64,000 nt of DNA. It comes from Thioalkalivibrio sp. ALJ3 (lineage in GTDB: Bacteria; Pseudomonadota; Gammaproteobacteria; Ectothiorhodospirales; Ectothiorhodospiraceae). How positions within the stretch are numbered: position 1 is the first letter of the stretch; every line of letters begins with the position of its first letter. The translations under genes and the position numbers were made by a program. Below, piece after piece: positions 32,065 to 41,091 of this stretch. The notes beneath the pieces are model-generated. The model had not been told where the DNA came from, did no database searches, and worked only from the letters and a program-made list of their open reading frames with translations. The stretch lies in contig NZ_KB897911.1 of the NCBI RefSeq assembly GCF_000377205.1, forward strand, positions 1-64,000, written 5' to 3'.

Positions 32065-33552
32065 ATGACCCCCGAACATTTCGACGCACTGGCCCGCGAG
32101 GGTTACAACCGCATCCCGCTGGTACGCGAGGTCCTGGCGGATCTCGAGACCCCGCTGTCCATCTTCCTGAAGCTGGCCAACCGGCCGTATTCCTACCTGT
32201 TCGAGTCGGTGCAGGGCGGGGAGCGCTGGGGCCGCTATTCCTTTATCGGCCTGCCGGCGCGGACCCGGGTGCGGGTGCACGGCCACGACATCACGGTGGA
32301 GACCGACGGTGACGTGGTCGAGCAGACCACCGAGACCGATCCGCTGGCCTGGGTCGAGGCCTACCAGGCGCGCTTCAAGGTCGCCGAACTGCCGGGCCTG
32401 CCGCGCTTCACCGGTGGCCTGGTCGGCTACTTCGGCTTCGAGACCGTACGCCTGATCGAGCCGCGCCTGGAGGGCCCGGAAAAGCCCGATGCGTTGGGGC
32501 TACCGGACATCCTGCTGATGGTCTCCGAGGAGGTCGTGGTCTACGACAATCTCTCCGGGCGGCTGTATCTGGTGGTGCATGCCGATACCTCGCGCCCCGA
32601 CGGGCAGGCCGTGGCCGCGGAACGCCTCGACGAGCTGGAGAGCCGGATCGGCGAGCCGCTGGTGCCGCCGGAAGACCCACCGCACCCGCACGCGGTGCCG
32701 GAGTATGTGCCGGGCTGGTCGGCCGAGGGCTTTCAGGCGGCCGTGGCGCGGGCGCAGGAATACATCATGGACGGCGACGTGATGCAGGTGGTGCTGGCGC
32801 AGCGCATGAGCGTGCCGTTCTCGGCGCCACCGCTGAACCTCTACCGCGCGCTGCGGGCGCTGAACCCGTCGCCCTACATGTACTACCTGGACCTGGACGA
32901 CCACCACGTGGTCGGGGCCTCCCCGGAGATCCTGGTGCGGCTGGAGGACGATCGCGTGACCGTGCGTCCGATCGCCGGCACCCGGCCGCGCGGGCGTACC
33001 GAGGAGGAGGACCGCGCGCTGGAGGTCGAGCTGTTGGCCGACCCGAAGGAGCGCGCCGAGCACCTGATGCTGATCGATCTCGGGCGCAACGATGTCGGCC
33101 GGGTCTGCGAGATCGGTTCGGTGGAGGTGACCGACACCATGAGCATCGAGCGCTACTCGCACGTGATGCACATCGTCTCCAATGTGGAGGGCCAGCTCGC
33201 CCCGGGGCACTCGCCGATGGACGTGCTGCGGGCGACCTTCCCGGCCGGCACGGTCTCCGGCGCGCCGAAGATCCGGGCGCTGGAGATCATCGACGAGCTG
33301 GAGCCGGTCAAGCGCGGGCCGTATTCCGGGGCGGTCGGTTACCTCTCCTGGTCCGGCAACATGGATACCGCGATCGCGATCCGCACGGCCGTGCTGCACG
33401 AGGGCGAGCTGCACATCCAGGCCGGGGCTGGCGTGGTGCACGACTCGGTGTCCGAGAACGAGTGGCAGGAAACCCTGAACAAGGGGCGTGCGGTCGTGCG
33501 TGCGGCCGAGCTGGCGTTGGGCGGGCTGGGGCCGCGCAGGCACCGTGGCTGA
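32065..33552 (+). CDS. trpE: Anthranilate synthase component I TrpE
   Basis: It makes anthranilate from chorismate, using ammonia from TrpG. The 495 residues have a start at ATG 32065 with AGGAA upstream; a TTG at 32047 is also in frame. [20 protein letters not shown] includes the tryptophan feedback LESS-like region (here FESV). [35 protein letters not shown] and AGAGVVHDS are chorismate and Mg sites. trpG follows after 114 bases with no other signal. Confidence 0.95.
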   Translation: MTPEHFDALAREGYNRIPLVREVLADLETPLSIFLKLANRPYSYLFESVQGGERWGRYSFIGLPARTRVRVHGHDITVETDGDVVEQTTETDPLAWVEAYQARFKVAELPGLPRFTGGLVGYFGFETVRLIEPRLEGPEKPDALGLPDILLMVSEEVVVYDNLSGRLYLVVHADTSRPDGQAVAAERLDELESRIGEPLVPPEDPPHPHAVPEYVPGWSAEGFQAAVARAQEYIMDGDVMQVVLAQRMSVPFSAPPLNLYRALRALNPSPYMYYLDLDDHHVVGASPEILVRLEDDRVTVRPIAGTRPRGRTEEEDRALEVELLADPKERAEHLMLIDLGRNDVGRVCEIGSVEVTDTMSIERYSHVMHIVSNVEGQLAPGHSPMDVLRATFPAGTVSGAPKIRALEIIDELEPVKRGPYSGAVGYLSWSGNMDTAIAIRTAVLHEGELHIQAGAGVVHDSVSENEWQETLNKGRAVVRAAELALGGLGPRRHRG

Positions 33553-33666
33553 GGGCGTGATGACGGGCGCAGAACGGGCAGCGCGAGCGCGGTTGTCGGG
33601 CACGCCGGGTGCACTCGCGCTAGTCTGCGATTTGTACCGGTCCGGTGCGGCGGAGGGAATCCCGGC

Positions 33667-34260
33667 ATGATCCTGATGATCGACAACTACGACTCGTTCA
33701 CCTTCAATCTGGTCCAGTACCTGGGCGAGCTGGGGGCGGAGGTCGAGGTGCATCGCAACGACCAGATCACCCCCGACCAGGTCGACGAGCTGGCGCCCGC
33801 CGGGATCATGATCTCGCCCGGCCCGTGCACCCCGAACGAGGCGGGTGTGTCCATGGAGGTGATCCGCCGCTTTGCCGGGGAGATTCCGATCCTCGGGGTC
33901 TGTCTCGGGCATCAGGCGATCGGTCAGGTGTTCGGCGGGCGCGTGGTGCGGGCCCGCGAGATCATGCACGGCAAGACCTCCCCGGTGCATCACACCGGGG
34001 TGGGGGTCTTTGCGGGCCTCGAGAACCCGCTGGAGGCCACGCGCTATCACTCTCTGGTGGTGGAGTCGGCCTCGCTGCCCGATTGCCTGGAGGTCACCGC
34101 CTGGACCGAGCGCGAGGATGGCACCCGCGACGAGATCATGGGCCTGCGCCACCGTGAACTGGACGTCGAGGGCGTGCAGTTCCACCCCGAATCCATCCTG
34201 ACCCGGCAGGGGCACGAGCTCCTCGACAACTTTCTGCGCCGCCTGCCCCAGCCGGCGTGA
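33667..34260 (+). CDS. trpG: Anthranilate synthase glutaminase TrpG
   Basis: It hydrolyses glutamine to feed ammonia to TrpE. The 197 residues have the class I amidotransferase triad: Cys in [10 protein letters not shown], and His/Glu in [21 protein letters not shown] is the substrate-binding loop. The ribosome site GGAGGGA is good. The next gene in the P. aeruginosa order, trpD, is displaced by 1.8 kb here; a repeat element begins four bases after the stop. Confidence 0.96.
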   Translation: MILMIDNYDSFTFNLVQYLGELGAEVEVHRNDQITPDQVDELAPAGIMISPGPCTPNEAGVSMEVIRRFAGEIPILGVCLGHQAIGQVFGGRVVRAREIMHGKTSPVHHTGVGVFAGLENPLEATRYHSLVVESASLPDCLEVTAWTEREDGTRDEIMGLRHRELDVEGVQFHPESILTRQGHELLDNFLRRLPQPA

Positions 34261-34264
34261 GCGG

Positions 34265-34578
34265 AGGGAAGCACTGGTCAATGTACGCACCCGCGTTGGT
34301 GCCCCATGTTTTCCGAGACCAGGAGCATCGTGCAGCGGGTAGTGGTTTTATCGGCCCGTTTTTGATTGATTCGGGGCGCAACGCAGGATCGGGGAACATG
34401 GGGCTCCAACCCCACAAGCTATTCAATGCGGGGGCTCGGCCGCCCGTTGTTATCAAAAACGGGTGTGCGCACGGCGTTGCGGCTCCCTTGTGCAGAATGA
34501 CTGCACGGCGGTCACCGCGCCTTGTTCGCACGCAAAAGCGACTCGAGCGCGGGCGCGTACATTGACCGGTGCTTCCCT
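34265..34578 (+). mobile_element. MITE-like element, copy 2 (314 bp)
   Basis: The 31-bp terminal inverted repeats (34265-34295 and 34548-34578) differ at two positions; both end AGGGAAGC outward. The interior shares blocks with copies 1 and 3, such as GCGTTGGTGCCCC, GGGGGCTCGGCCGCC and CGCAAAAGCGACTCGAGCG. Flanking bases (GCGG left, AGAA right) do not form a target duplication, unlike copy 3, so its right junction may be the product of a deletion or recombination. It contains no transposase and supplies the only in-frame start codons of the efflux gene. Confidence 0.85.
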
Positions 34579-35761
34579 AGAACGCCGCACCCGGCTGCGT
34601 TTCGCGCTGCTGGTCGCGCCCTTGGCGCTGCTGGCGCCGTTTTCGCTCGATACCTACCTGCCGTCGTTTCCGGCGATGGCCGCGGATCTGGCCGTCGACG
34701 GTGCGGCGATGCAGGCGACGCTGTCCGCCTACCTGGTCGCGTTTGCCCTGGCCACCCTGGTGGCCGGGCCGCTGTCGGATGCCTTTGGCCGGCGTCCGGT
34801 CGTGCTGTGGGCCCTGGTGGCCTTTGTCGCGACATCCGCGCTGCTGGTGGTGGCGGTCGAGTACTGGCAGGTGATCGGGCTGCGTATCGGTCAGGGCTTC
34901 GCGGCGGCGGCGGGCGTTGTCGTAAGCCGTGCCCTGGTGCGCGATCGCTTCGACCCCATCGATGCCCGACGCGTATTCGCCATCGTGACGATCATGTTCG
35001 CGATGGGGCCCGCGATCGCGCCCATCCTGGGCGGCTATCTGCAATCCGCATTCGGGTGGCGCTCGGTGTTCGCGTTCCTGGTGCTCTACGGGGTCGTGCT
35101 GCTGCTGGCCGCGCGCCTGTGGCTGCCGGAGACGCTGCCCCCGGTCGGGCGTGTTTCCAGCCGGCCGCGACTGGTGCTTGGGCGCTACGCGGGCACGCTG
35201 CGCAATGTGCAGTTCCTGCAGCCGGTGCTGGTGCATACCACCCTGTTCGGGGCCAAGTTCCTGTTCGTCGCGGCCTCGCCTGCGCTGATCTATGTCCATC
35301 TCGGTGGGGGCGAGCGCGATTTCTGGTGGCTGTTCGCGCCCATGGTGGTCGGGCTGATGCTGGGGGGTGTGGCCTCCGGCTGGAGTGCCGGGCGCGTGGC
35401 GCCCGAGGTCACGGTCCGCATTGGTTTGCTGCTCACCGGTATTTCGCTGGCGCTGGTGGGCTGGGCCGCGCTGGCCTCGGAACCCCCGGTGGCAGCGGTC
35501 ACCCTGCCGTTTGCGCTGTACAGCTTTGCCCTGGCCTTGGGGATGCCCTCGTTGACCCTGCTGGCGCTGGACTGCTATCCGGGCGCGCGCGGTATGGCGT
35601 CGGCGATGCAGGCCTTTATCCAGCTCGGGTTTGCAGCCCTGCTCACGCTCTTCGTGGTCGACTGGCTGGATGACGTACTGCTGCACCTGGTCGCCGGAGC
35701 GGCGCTGATTTGGCTATTCGCCGCTTTCGTCTGGTTTGGTGGGGGGTTAGGGAAACGCTGA
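34562..35761 (+). CDS. Bcr/CflA-type MFS drug-efflux transporter, bounded by two MITE-like elements
   Basis: About 400 residues form 12 membrane helices. The family start RLRFALLVAPLALLAPFS and SLDTYLPSFPAMA, and the loop GPLSDAFGRRPVVLW (MFS motif A) mark the Bcr/CflA drug-proton antiporters. There is no ATG or GTG between the left element and the first helix; possible starts are TTG 34562 and GTG 34490 or 34463, all within the element. The stop TGA and last codons (GKR) lie in the right element. It sits between trpG and trpD. Either translation starts inside the element or the gene has lost its start. Confidence 0.8.
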   Translation: MTGASLERRTRLRFALLVAPLALLAPFSLDTYLPSFPAMAADLAVDGAAMQATLSAYLVAFALATLVAGPLSDAFGRRPVVLWALVAFVATSALLVVAVEYWQVIGLRIGQGFAAAAGVVVSRALVRDRFDPIDARRVFAIVTIMFAMGPAIAPILGGYLQSAFGWRSVFAFLVLYGVVLLLAARLWLPETLPPVGRVSSRPRLVLGRYAGTLRNVQFLQPVLVHTTLFGAKFLFVAASPALIYVHLGGGERDFWWLFAPMVVGLMLGGVASGWSAGRVAPEVTVRIGLLLTGISLALVGWAALASEPPVAAVTLPFALYSFALALGMPSLTLLALDCYPGARGMASAMQAFIQLGFAALLTLFVVDWLDDVLLHLVAGAALIWLFAAFVWFGGGLGKR

Positions 35762-36031
35762 CCCATATGCACACTCGCGTTGGCACCCCAGGTTTTCCGA
35801 GGCAAGGCGCGGTGCGCAGCCGGTAGTGGTTCTACCGGCAAGGGCCGCAACGCAGGATCGGGGAACCTGGGGTGCCAACCCCACGATCCATTTAAAGCAG
35901 GGGCTCGGCCGCTTTTGCGCGGGAACGGCGTTGCGGTTCCCTTGTGCAGAATGCTGCACGGCAGTCACCGCGCCTAGTTCGCACGCAAAAGCGACTCGAG
36001 CGCGAGTGTGCATATGGGTCAGCGTTTCCCT
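35749..36031 (+). mobile_element. MITE-like element, copy 3 (283 bp) with target duplication
   Basis: The 31-bp terminal inverted repeats (35749-35779 and 36001-36031) are perfect reverse complements. GGTT flanks both sides (35745-35748 and 36032-36035), a 4-bp target duplication. The interior is homologous to copies 1 and 2 and has no open frame of note. The left end supplies the stop codon of the efflux gene; the right end lies 63 bases before the trpD start. Size, perfect ends and lack of coding suggest a recent MITE insertion. Confidence 0.9.
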
Positions 36032-36094
36032 GGTTCGTGCCGCGCGGGAGCGGGCGTTACACTAGCGCTCCGATTCCCCGACAGGAGCAGCCCT

Positions 36095-37132
36095 GTGACC
36101 GTGCAGCAAGCCATAGCGGCCCTGATCGAACGCCGCAATCTGGACGAAACCGCGATGACCGCGGTGATGCAGGCCGTGATGACCGGCGAGGCCACCGACG
36201 CCCAGATTGGCGGGCTGCTGGTGGCCCTGCGCATGAAGGGCGAGACCATCGAGGAGATCCGCGCGGCGGCCGGTGTGATGCGCGAGCTGGCCACACGCGT
36301 GGAGGTCCCGCGCACCGGGCTGGTCGATACCTGCGGCACCGGCGGCGATGCCTCCGGCACCTTCAATATCTCCACCGCCTCGGCGCTGGTCGCGGCGGCC
36401 GGTGGCGTGCGGGTGGCCAAGCACGGCAACCGTTCGGTGTCGTCGAAGTCCGGTTCCGCGGACGTGCTGGAGCACCTGGGGATCCATCTCGGGCTGTCGC
36501 CGGAGGCGGTCGGGTCCTGTATCGAGGAGGTCGGCGTCGGCTTCCTGTTTGCCCCGGCCCATCATGGCGCGATGAAGCACGCGATTGGCCCGCGCAAGGA
36601 GTTGGGTGTGCGCACGCTGTTCAATGTGCTGGGTCCGCTGACCAACCCTGCCGGGGCGCCGAATCAGGTGCTGGGCGTGTTCTCCGATGTCTGGGTGCGG
36701 CCGCTGGCCGAGGCCCTGAAGGGACTGGGCAGCGAGCATGTGCTGGTGGTGCACGCCGAGGACGGGCTGGACGAGATCAGCATCGGTGCCCCGACGCGGG
36801 TGGCCGAGCTGAAGGATGGCGCGATCGAGGAGTACACCGTGGTGCCCGAGGACTTCGGGCTGGCGCGGAGCGGGCTGGACGCGCTCCGGGTCGACAGTGT
36901 GGAGGCCTCGGCCGCGATGCTGCGCGGGGTGCTGGAGGGGCAGGCCGGCGCGGCCCGCGATATCGTCCTGCTGAACGCCGGGGCCGCGATCTACGCCGGG
37001 GGCGGCGCCGAGTCGCTGGCCGCGGGTGTTGGCCGCGCGGCCGAGGCGATCGATTCGGGTGCCGCCCGCGAGCGCCTGGAGCGGCTGCAGGCGACCAGTG
37101 CGCGACTGACCAATCAAGGAGCAGGAACCTGA
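36095..37132 (+). CDS. trpD: Anthranilate phosphoribosyltransferase TrpD
   Basis: It joins anthranilate with PRPP. The 345 residues start at a GTG ([18 protein letters not shown]) with AGGAG upstream; earlier codons come from the repeat element. [17 protein letters not shown] is the PRPP loop; [18 protein letters not shown] and HHGAMKHA are substrate sites. A weak promoter pattern, TTCGTG-18-TACACT, lies between the repeat and the start. It shares one base with trpC (TGATG). Confidence 0.96.
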   Translation: MTVQQAIAALIERRNLDETAMTAVMQAVMTGEATDAQIGGLLVALRMKGETIEEIRAAAGVMRELATRVEVPRTGLVDTCGTGGDASGTFNISTASALVAAAGGVRVAKHGNRSVSSKSGSADVLEHLGIHLGLSPEAVGSCIEEVGVGFLFAPAHHGAMKHAIGPRKELGVRTLFNVLGPLTNPAGAPNQVLGVFSDVWVRPLAEALKGLGSEHVLVVHAEDGLDEISIGAPTRVAELKDGAIEEYTVVPEDFGLARSGLDALRVDSVEASAAMLRGVLEGQAGAARDIVLLNAGAAIYAGGGAESLAAGVGRAAEAIDSGAARERLERLQATSARLTNQGAGT

Positions 37133-37938
37133 TGACTGACGTGCCGGACATCCTCAAGCGGATCCTCGAACGCAAGCGCGAGGAGCTGAAGGAACGCGAG
37201 GCCTACTGGCCCCTGCGCGAGCTGCGTGGCTGGATGGGGTCGGCCCCGGAGCCGCGCGGGTTCCGGGCTGCGCTACAGCGCGATATCGATGCCGGCCGCG
37301 CGGCCGTGATCGCGGAGATCAAGAAGGCCAGCCCCAGTCAGGGCCAGATTAGCCCGAACTTCAACCCCGAGGCCTTTGCCCGCAGCTACGAGGAACACGG
37401 CGCCACCTGCCTGTCGGTGTTGACCGACGTGGACTTCTTCAAGGGGCGCGACGGGGATCTGCGCGATGCGCGCGTGGCCTGCAAGCTGCCGATCCTGCGC
37501 AAGGACTTCGTGATCGACCTCTATCAGGTCTATGAGGCGCGGGTGCTGGGGGCGGACTGTGTGCTGCTGATCGCCGCCGCGCTGGATGACACCGCGCTGA
37601 ATGAGCTGTACTTCCTGACCCGCGAGCTGGGCATGGATGCCCTGGTCGAGGTGCATGATGCCGAGGAGCTCGAGCGTGCGAAGAAGATCGGCGCGGACCT
37701 GATCGGCATCAACAACCGCGATCTACGCAGCTTCGAGACGCGGCTGGAGACCACGCTGGAGTTGAAGGCCCAGGTGCCCGAGGATGCGCTGCTGGTCACC
37801 GAGAGCGGTATCCATACCCGCGAAGACGTGGCACGCATGCAAGAGGCGGGGGTGAATGCCTTCCTGGTGGGCGAGGCCTTCATGCGGACCGAGGATCCGG
37901 GGCTGGCGCTGGGGCAGCTGTTCCGTGGCGAGGAATAA
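37132..37938 (+). CDS. trpC: Indole-3-glycerol phosphate synthase TrpC
   Basis: It forms the indole ring from CdRP. The 268 residues are a stand-alone barrel, not fused to TrpF as in E. coli. IAEIKKASPSQG and the central LPILRKDFVID, and NNRDLRSFET hold the catalytic Lys, Glu and Asn residues. AAGGAGCAGGAAC lies just before the ATG. It ends the trp run; convergent crp begins 79 bases on. Confidence 0.96.
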   Translation: MTDVPDILKRILERKREELKEREAYWPLRELRGWMGSAPEPRGFRAALQRDIDAGRAAVIAEIKKASPSQGQISPNFNPEAFARSYEEHGATCLSVLTDVDFFKGRDGDLRDARVACKLPILRKDFVIDLYQVYEARVLGADCVLLIAAALDDTALNELYFLTRELGMDALVEVHDAEELERAKKIGADLIGINNRDLRSFETRLETTLELKAQVPEDALLVTESGIHTREDVARMQEAGVNAFLVGEAFMRTEDPGLALGQLFRGEE

Positions 37939-38016
37939 AACGCCACATCGTGCGGGGTTCCCCCCGGCGAAGCACCTGCCCGCGACTGGGCCGGGCAGGC
38001 CTCCGACAGGATGCCG

Positions 38017-38670
38017 TCAGCGGGTGCCGAATACCACGATGGTCTTGCCGTGGGCGGTAATCAGCCCACGTTCTTCCAGGTCCTTCAGTACGCGCCCGGC
38101 CATCTCGCGCGAGCAGCCGACGATGCGCGCGATCTCCTGGCGGGTGATGCGCAGCTGCATGCCGTCCGGGTGGGTCATGGCGTCGGGTTGGCGCGCCAGA
38201 TCCAGCAGGGTGTGGGCAATGCGGCCGGTAACGTCGACAAAGGCCAAGTCCATCACCTTGCGCGAGGTCTGACGCAGGCGGGTGGCGATCTGGCTGGTCA
38301 GCAGCATCAGGATCTCCGGGTCGCGCTGCACGATCTCGCGGAACTGGGTGTAGGGGATCTCGGCGGTCTCCGTATCCTCGCGGGTGACGACCGTGGCCGA
38401 ACGAGGGTCATCCTCGAACATGCCGAGCTCGCCAAAGAACTCGCCCTTGTTCAGGTAGGCCAGTACGAGTTCGTGACCGTTGTTTTCGCCCAACACAGAA
38501 ACAGAACCGTTGACGACGTAGTACAACGTGTCCGGTACCGTGCCGGAGTGAATGATCGTCGTACGCTTGCGATAGTGCCGACGGTGGCAGTAACCGAGGA
38601 AGCGCTCCAGTGCCGGCGACGGCTGTGCCGGGCGATAGACGAACGGGTTATTCATAGTCATGGCATCCAT
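38017..38670 (-). CDS. crp: cAMP receptor protein (Crp/Vfr type)
   Basis: This is a DNA-binding regulator activated by cAMP. The 217 residues match Vfr of P. aeruginosa closely in the C-terminal half (MTHPDGMQLRITRQEIARIV). GELGMF (80-85), Arg90/Ser91 and Thr135/Ser136 are the cAMP contacts; RQEIARIVGCSREM is the helix-turn-helix. ATGs at codons 4 and 6 are alternative starts. It is divergent from the OsmC gene, as vfr is in Pseudomonas. A class III adenylate cyclase lies at 50.7 kb. Confidence 0.94.
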   Translation of the reverse strand: MDAMTMNNPFVYRPAQPSPALERFLGYCHRRHYRKRTTIIHSGTVPDTLYYVVNGSVSVLGENNGHELVLAYLNKGEFFGELGMFEDDPRSATVVTREDTETAEIPYTQFREIVQRDPEILMLLTSQIATRLRQTSRKVMDLAFVDVTGRIAHTLLDLARQPDAMTHPDGMQLRITRQEIARIVGCSREMAGRVLKDLEERGLITAHGKTIVVFGTR

Positions 38671-38878
38671 GGCTTCTCACGTCTCGCTTGTTGAGGACGG
38701 TTTTCAGTGTAATTCAGCCCTCCGCGAGCGGGACCCGTGTGTCGGGATCGAGTCACAAAATCCGTCGAGCAGGATTTGATTTTGTGCTTTGAATCTCAAA
38801 GTTCATGCATTTTTTGTTGAGTATAGGCCACACAAGGCCTTCCAAAAGGGGCCGAATTGTGGGCAAAAGGAGACGCGC

Positions 38879-39307
38879 ATGCAGGTCAGGGTGAAGTGGC
38901 TGGAGCAGGTGGCGTTTGTCGGCGAAACCGGCAGCGGTCACGCGATCGTGATGGATGGTCCTCCGGACGCCGGCGGTCGCAACCTGGGAGCTCGTCCGAT
39001 GGAGATGCTGCTGCTGGGCTTGGGTGGATGCACCAGTTTCGATGTCGTGGCGATGCTCAAGAAAGGGCGTCAGGAGGTCCTCGACTGCGAGGTTACCGTG
39101 GACGGTACACGGGCTGAGACGGTGCCCAAGGTGTTTACTGATATCCATGTCCACTTTCGGGTGTATGGCCATGGCTTGTCGGAGAAGCAGGTGGGTCGCG
39201 CGGTGGAGTTGTCCGCAGAGAAGTACTGTTCGGCCTCGCTGATGCTTGGTGCGGCGGCCAGGGTCACCCACGATTTCGAGATTGTCGAGGGGCCGGCACC
39301 GCGCTGA
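38879..39307 (+). CDS. OsmC/Ohr-family protein
   Basis: The 142 residues start at MQVRVKWLEQ; AAAAGGAG lies upstream. LLLGLGGCTSFDVVAMLKKGR contains the first reactive Cys and YCSASLMLG the second, the pair used by OsmC/Ohr peroxidases against organic hydroperoxides. The exact substrate is unknown. It sits between crp and speD, the same place as PA0653 in Pseudomonas. Confidence 0.93.
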   Translation: MQVRVKWLEQVAFVGETGSGHAIVMDGPPDAGGRNLGARPMEMLLLGLGGCTSFDVVAMLKKGRQEVLDCEVTVDGTRAETVPKVFTDIHVHFRVYGHGLSEKQVGRAVELSAEKYCSASLMLGAAARVTHDFEIVEGPAPR

Positions 39308-39418
39308 GTCACCCGCGTCGGCAGCGGAAATTTCCGCCAGCAGGCGCGGCGTGTTTCCCTGACGAGCCGGTACGTCTACAATCCGCCGTTCCCTGCGCAC
39401 CGGGCAAGAGGAAACGCC

Positions 39419-40228
39419 ATGCCCCGTCACAAGAAGCAGATCAAGCTCCACGGGTTCAATAACCTGACCAAGAGCCTGAGCTTCAACATCTACGATATCT
39501 GCTACGCCTCCGGCGAACGCCATCGGGACGAGTACATTGCGTATATCGACGATGCCTACAACGCCCAGCGCTTGACGCAGATCCTGACGGACGTCGCTCA
39601 CCTGATCGGGGCCAACATCCTGGATATCTCGCGCCAGGACTACGACCCGCAGGGCGCCTCGGTGACGATGCTGATCTCCGAGGAGCCGGTGGCGACCGAG
39701 ATGATTGGGTACACCGAAGGTCCGGGCCCTCTACCGGAGACCGTTGTCGGGCACCTCGACAAGAGCCATATCACGGTTCATACCTATCCGGAAGCGCATC
39801 CTGAGGGCGGGATTGCCACCTTCCGCGCGGATATCGATGTCTCCACCTGCGGGCGCATCTCGCCGCTGCGGGCCCTGAACTACCTGATCCACAGCTTCGA
39901 GTCGGACATCGTGATCATGGACTATCGCGTGCGCGGCTTTACGCGCGATGTGCGCGGCAAGAAGCACTTCATCGACCACAAGATCAACTCCATCCAGGAC
40001 TTCCTCTCGCGTGATACCAAGGAGAAGTATCAGATGGTGGACGTGAACGTGTACCAGGAATACCTGTTCCACACGAAGATGGTGCTCAAGGATTTCGATC
40101 TGGATACCTACCTGTTCGGTCTGGGCAAGGATGACTACTCGGCCAAGGAGGCCAAGCGCATCGCCAAGCTGCTCAAGCACGAGATGATGGAGATCTTCTA
40201 CGGCAAGAACATGAGCCGCCCGGCCTGA
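39419..40228 (+). CDS. speD: S-adenosylmethionine decarboxylase SpeD
   Basis: It decarboxylates SAM for spermidine synthesis. The 269-residue proenzyme is of the E. coli class: [14 protein letters not shown] marks self-cleavage between Lys115 and Ser116, which becomes the pyruvoyl group; Cys144 in [10 protein letters not shown] is a catalytic residue. The start has AAGAGGAA upstream. Its substrate comes from MetK, encoded elsewhere in the window. A 14-bp palindrome (GCGGAAATTTCCGC, 39324-39337) lies in its upstream region. Confidence 0.95.
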   Translation: MPRHKKQIKLHGFNNLTKSLSFNIYDICYASGERHRDEYIAYIDDAYNAQRLTQILTDVAHLIGANILDISRQDYDPQGASVTMLISEEPVATEMIGYTEGPGPLPETVVGHLDKSHITVHTYPEAHPEGGIATFRADIDVSTCGRISPLRALNYLIHSFESDIVIMDYRVRGFTRDVRGKKHFIDHKINSIQDFLSRDTKEKYQMVDVNVYQEYLFHTKMVLKDFDLDTYLFGLGKDDYSAKEAKRIAKLLKHEMMEIFYGKNMSRPA

Positions 40229-40335
40229 TCCCAACGCCGCGTTTATCGGTTGACGCGGCCGCATTTTCTGGCGATATCCGCGTCGGGCACTCCATCTGGC
40301 ACACTGTCGGTACCTGTCCGCGAACCGGAGGTCCC

Positions 40336-40728
40336 ATGACCAGTCGTGCCCCCGCGATCGACGCCCATCCGGCGATGTTTCGCAATCACCCGTTTGGTTT
40401 CCTCTTCAGTGTTTTGCTGATCGCGGCCTTTGGTCTTGGGCTCTTGATTCTGCTGTGGTGGTATCTGCAGACGCGGTCGGTGCGTCTGCGCATCGACGCC
40501 GACCAGGTGCATCTGGAAGAAGGGCTGCTCAGCAAATCCCATGTGGACCTGGATATCGGCCAGATCCGGACCGTGAAGGTCGACCAGAGCTTCTGGAATC
40601 GGATCTTCCGGGTCGGCGAGATTGCGGTGTACACCACCGGCGACAACCCGGAGTTCCGCGTTAGCGGTATCCCGGACCCGCACCGCGTGCGCGACTATGT
40701 GCGCGATCGTCGCGAGGCGGCCGCGTGA
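40336..40728 (+). CDS. PH-domain (DUF304-like) membrane protein
   Basis: The 130-residue protein has a hydrophobic pair of turns (about 22-46) followed by a PH-like beta domain: RLRIDADQVHLEEGLLSKSH and TVKVDQSFWNRIF. Bacterial PH-domain proteins of this class are uncharacterised. It is followed by a coupled small membrane protein (GTGA overlap) and may form a complex with it. Confidence 0.75.
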   Translation: MTSRAPAIDAHPAMFRNHPFGFLFSVLLIAAFGLGLLILLWWYLQTRSVRLRIDADQVHLEEGLLSKSHVDLDIGQIRTVKVDQSFWNRIFRVGEIAVYTTGDNPEFRVSGIPDPHRVRDYVRDRREAAA

Positions 40729-41048
40729 GTTCCGGCGATCGCCGCGACAGCCTTCTGGCGCTGCGAATCCTGTTCGGGACTTCGGCGCTGGCTGCATTGC
40801 TGGTGGCGTTGATTGTTCTGGGCGCGGCCGTCACCCTGCCTGGGTTGTCCGAGTGGGTTGCGAACACCTTCGATGATGGCATGGGCCTGCAGATGGCGGC
40901 CCTGGTGGCTGCGATCGTCTCGGTGTTGATCATGCTGGTGTTCGCACTGGCGGCCGGCGAGGGCGTCATTGGCGAGCTGCAGTTCATGATCCCCGGCTTT
41001 TTTCTGTTTTTTGTCTTTTTCTGGCTGCTGCTGGCCTGGATCTTCTGA
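40725..41048 (+). CDS. Small hydrophobic membrane protein, unknown
   Basis: The 107 residues start with GTG overlapping the previous stop. Three hydrophobic stretches (about 14-38, 54-75 and 85-105) indicate a polytopic inner-membrane protein; the C-terminus is very rich in Phe, Leu and Trp. No family was recognised. Its coupling to the PH-domain gene is the only clue to function. Confidence 0.65.
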   Translation: MSSGDRRDSLLALRILFGTSALAALLVALIVLGAAVTLPGLSEWVANTFDDGMGLQMAALVAAIVSVLIMLVFALAAGEGVIGELQFMIPGFFLFFVFFWLLLAWIF

Positions 41049-41091
41049 ATCGGTCGGCGGGTAGCCCCCACCACGACGGAGCACCGAACGC

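Noticed and set aside
32500-34290. 596-codon minus-strand frame opposite trpE and trpG
   Set aside because: Shadow of strongly recognised trpE and trpG.
34265-36031. Integron cassette or insertion sequence around the efflux gene
   Set aside because: No transposase or integrase frame, no attC-like site; the ends match short MITE-like elements instead.
38671-38878. CRP-binding site in the crp-osmC intergenic region
   Set aside because: GTGT and TCACA half-sites occur but not at the spacing of the consensus.
39324-39337. Palindrome GCGGAAATTTCCGC upstream of speD as an operator
   Set aside because: Short palindrome; it lacks context or a second copy, so it is only noted in the speD entry.
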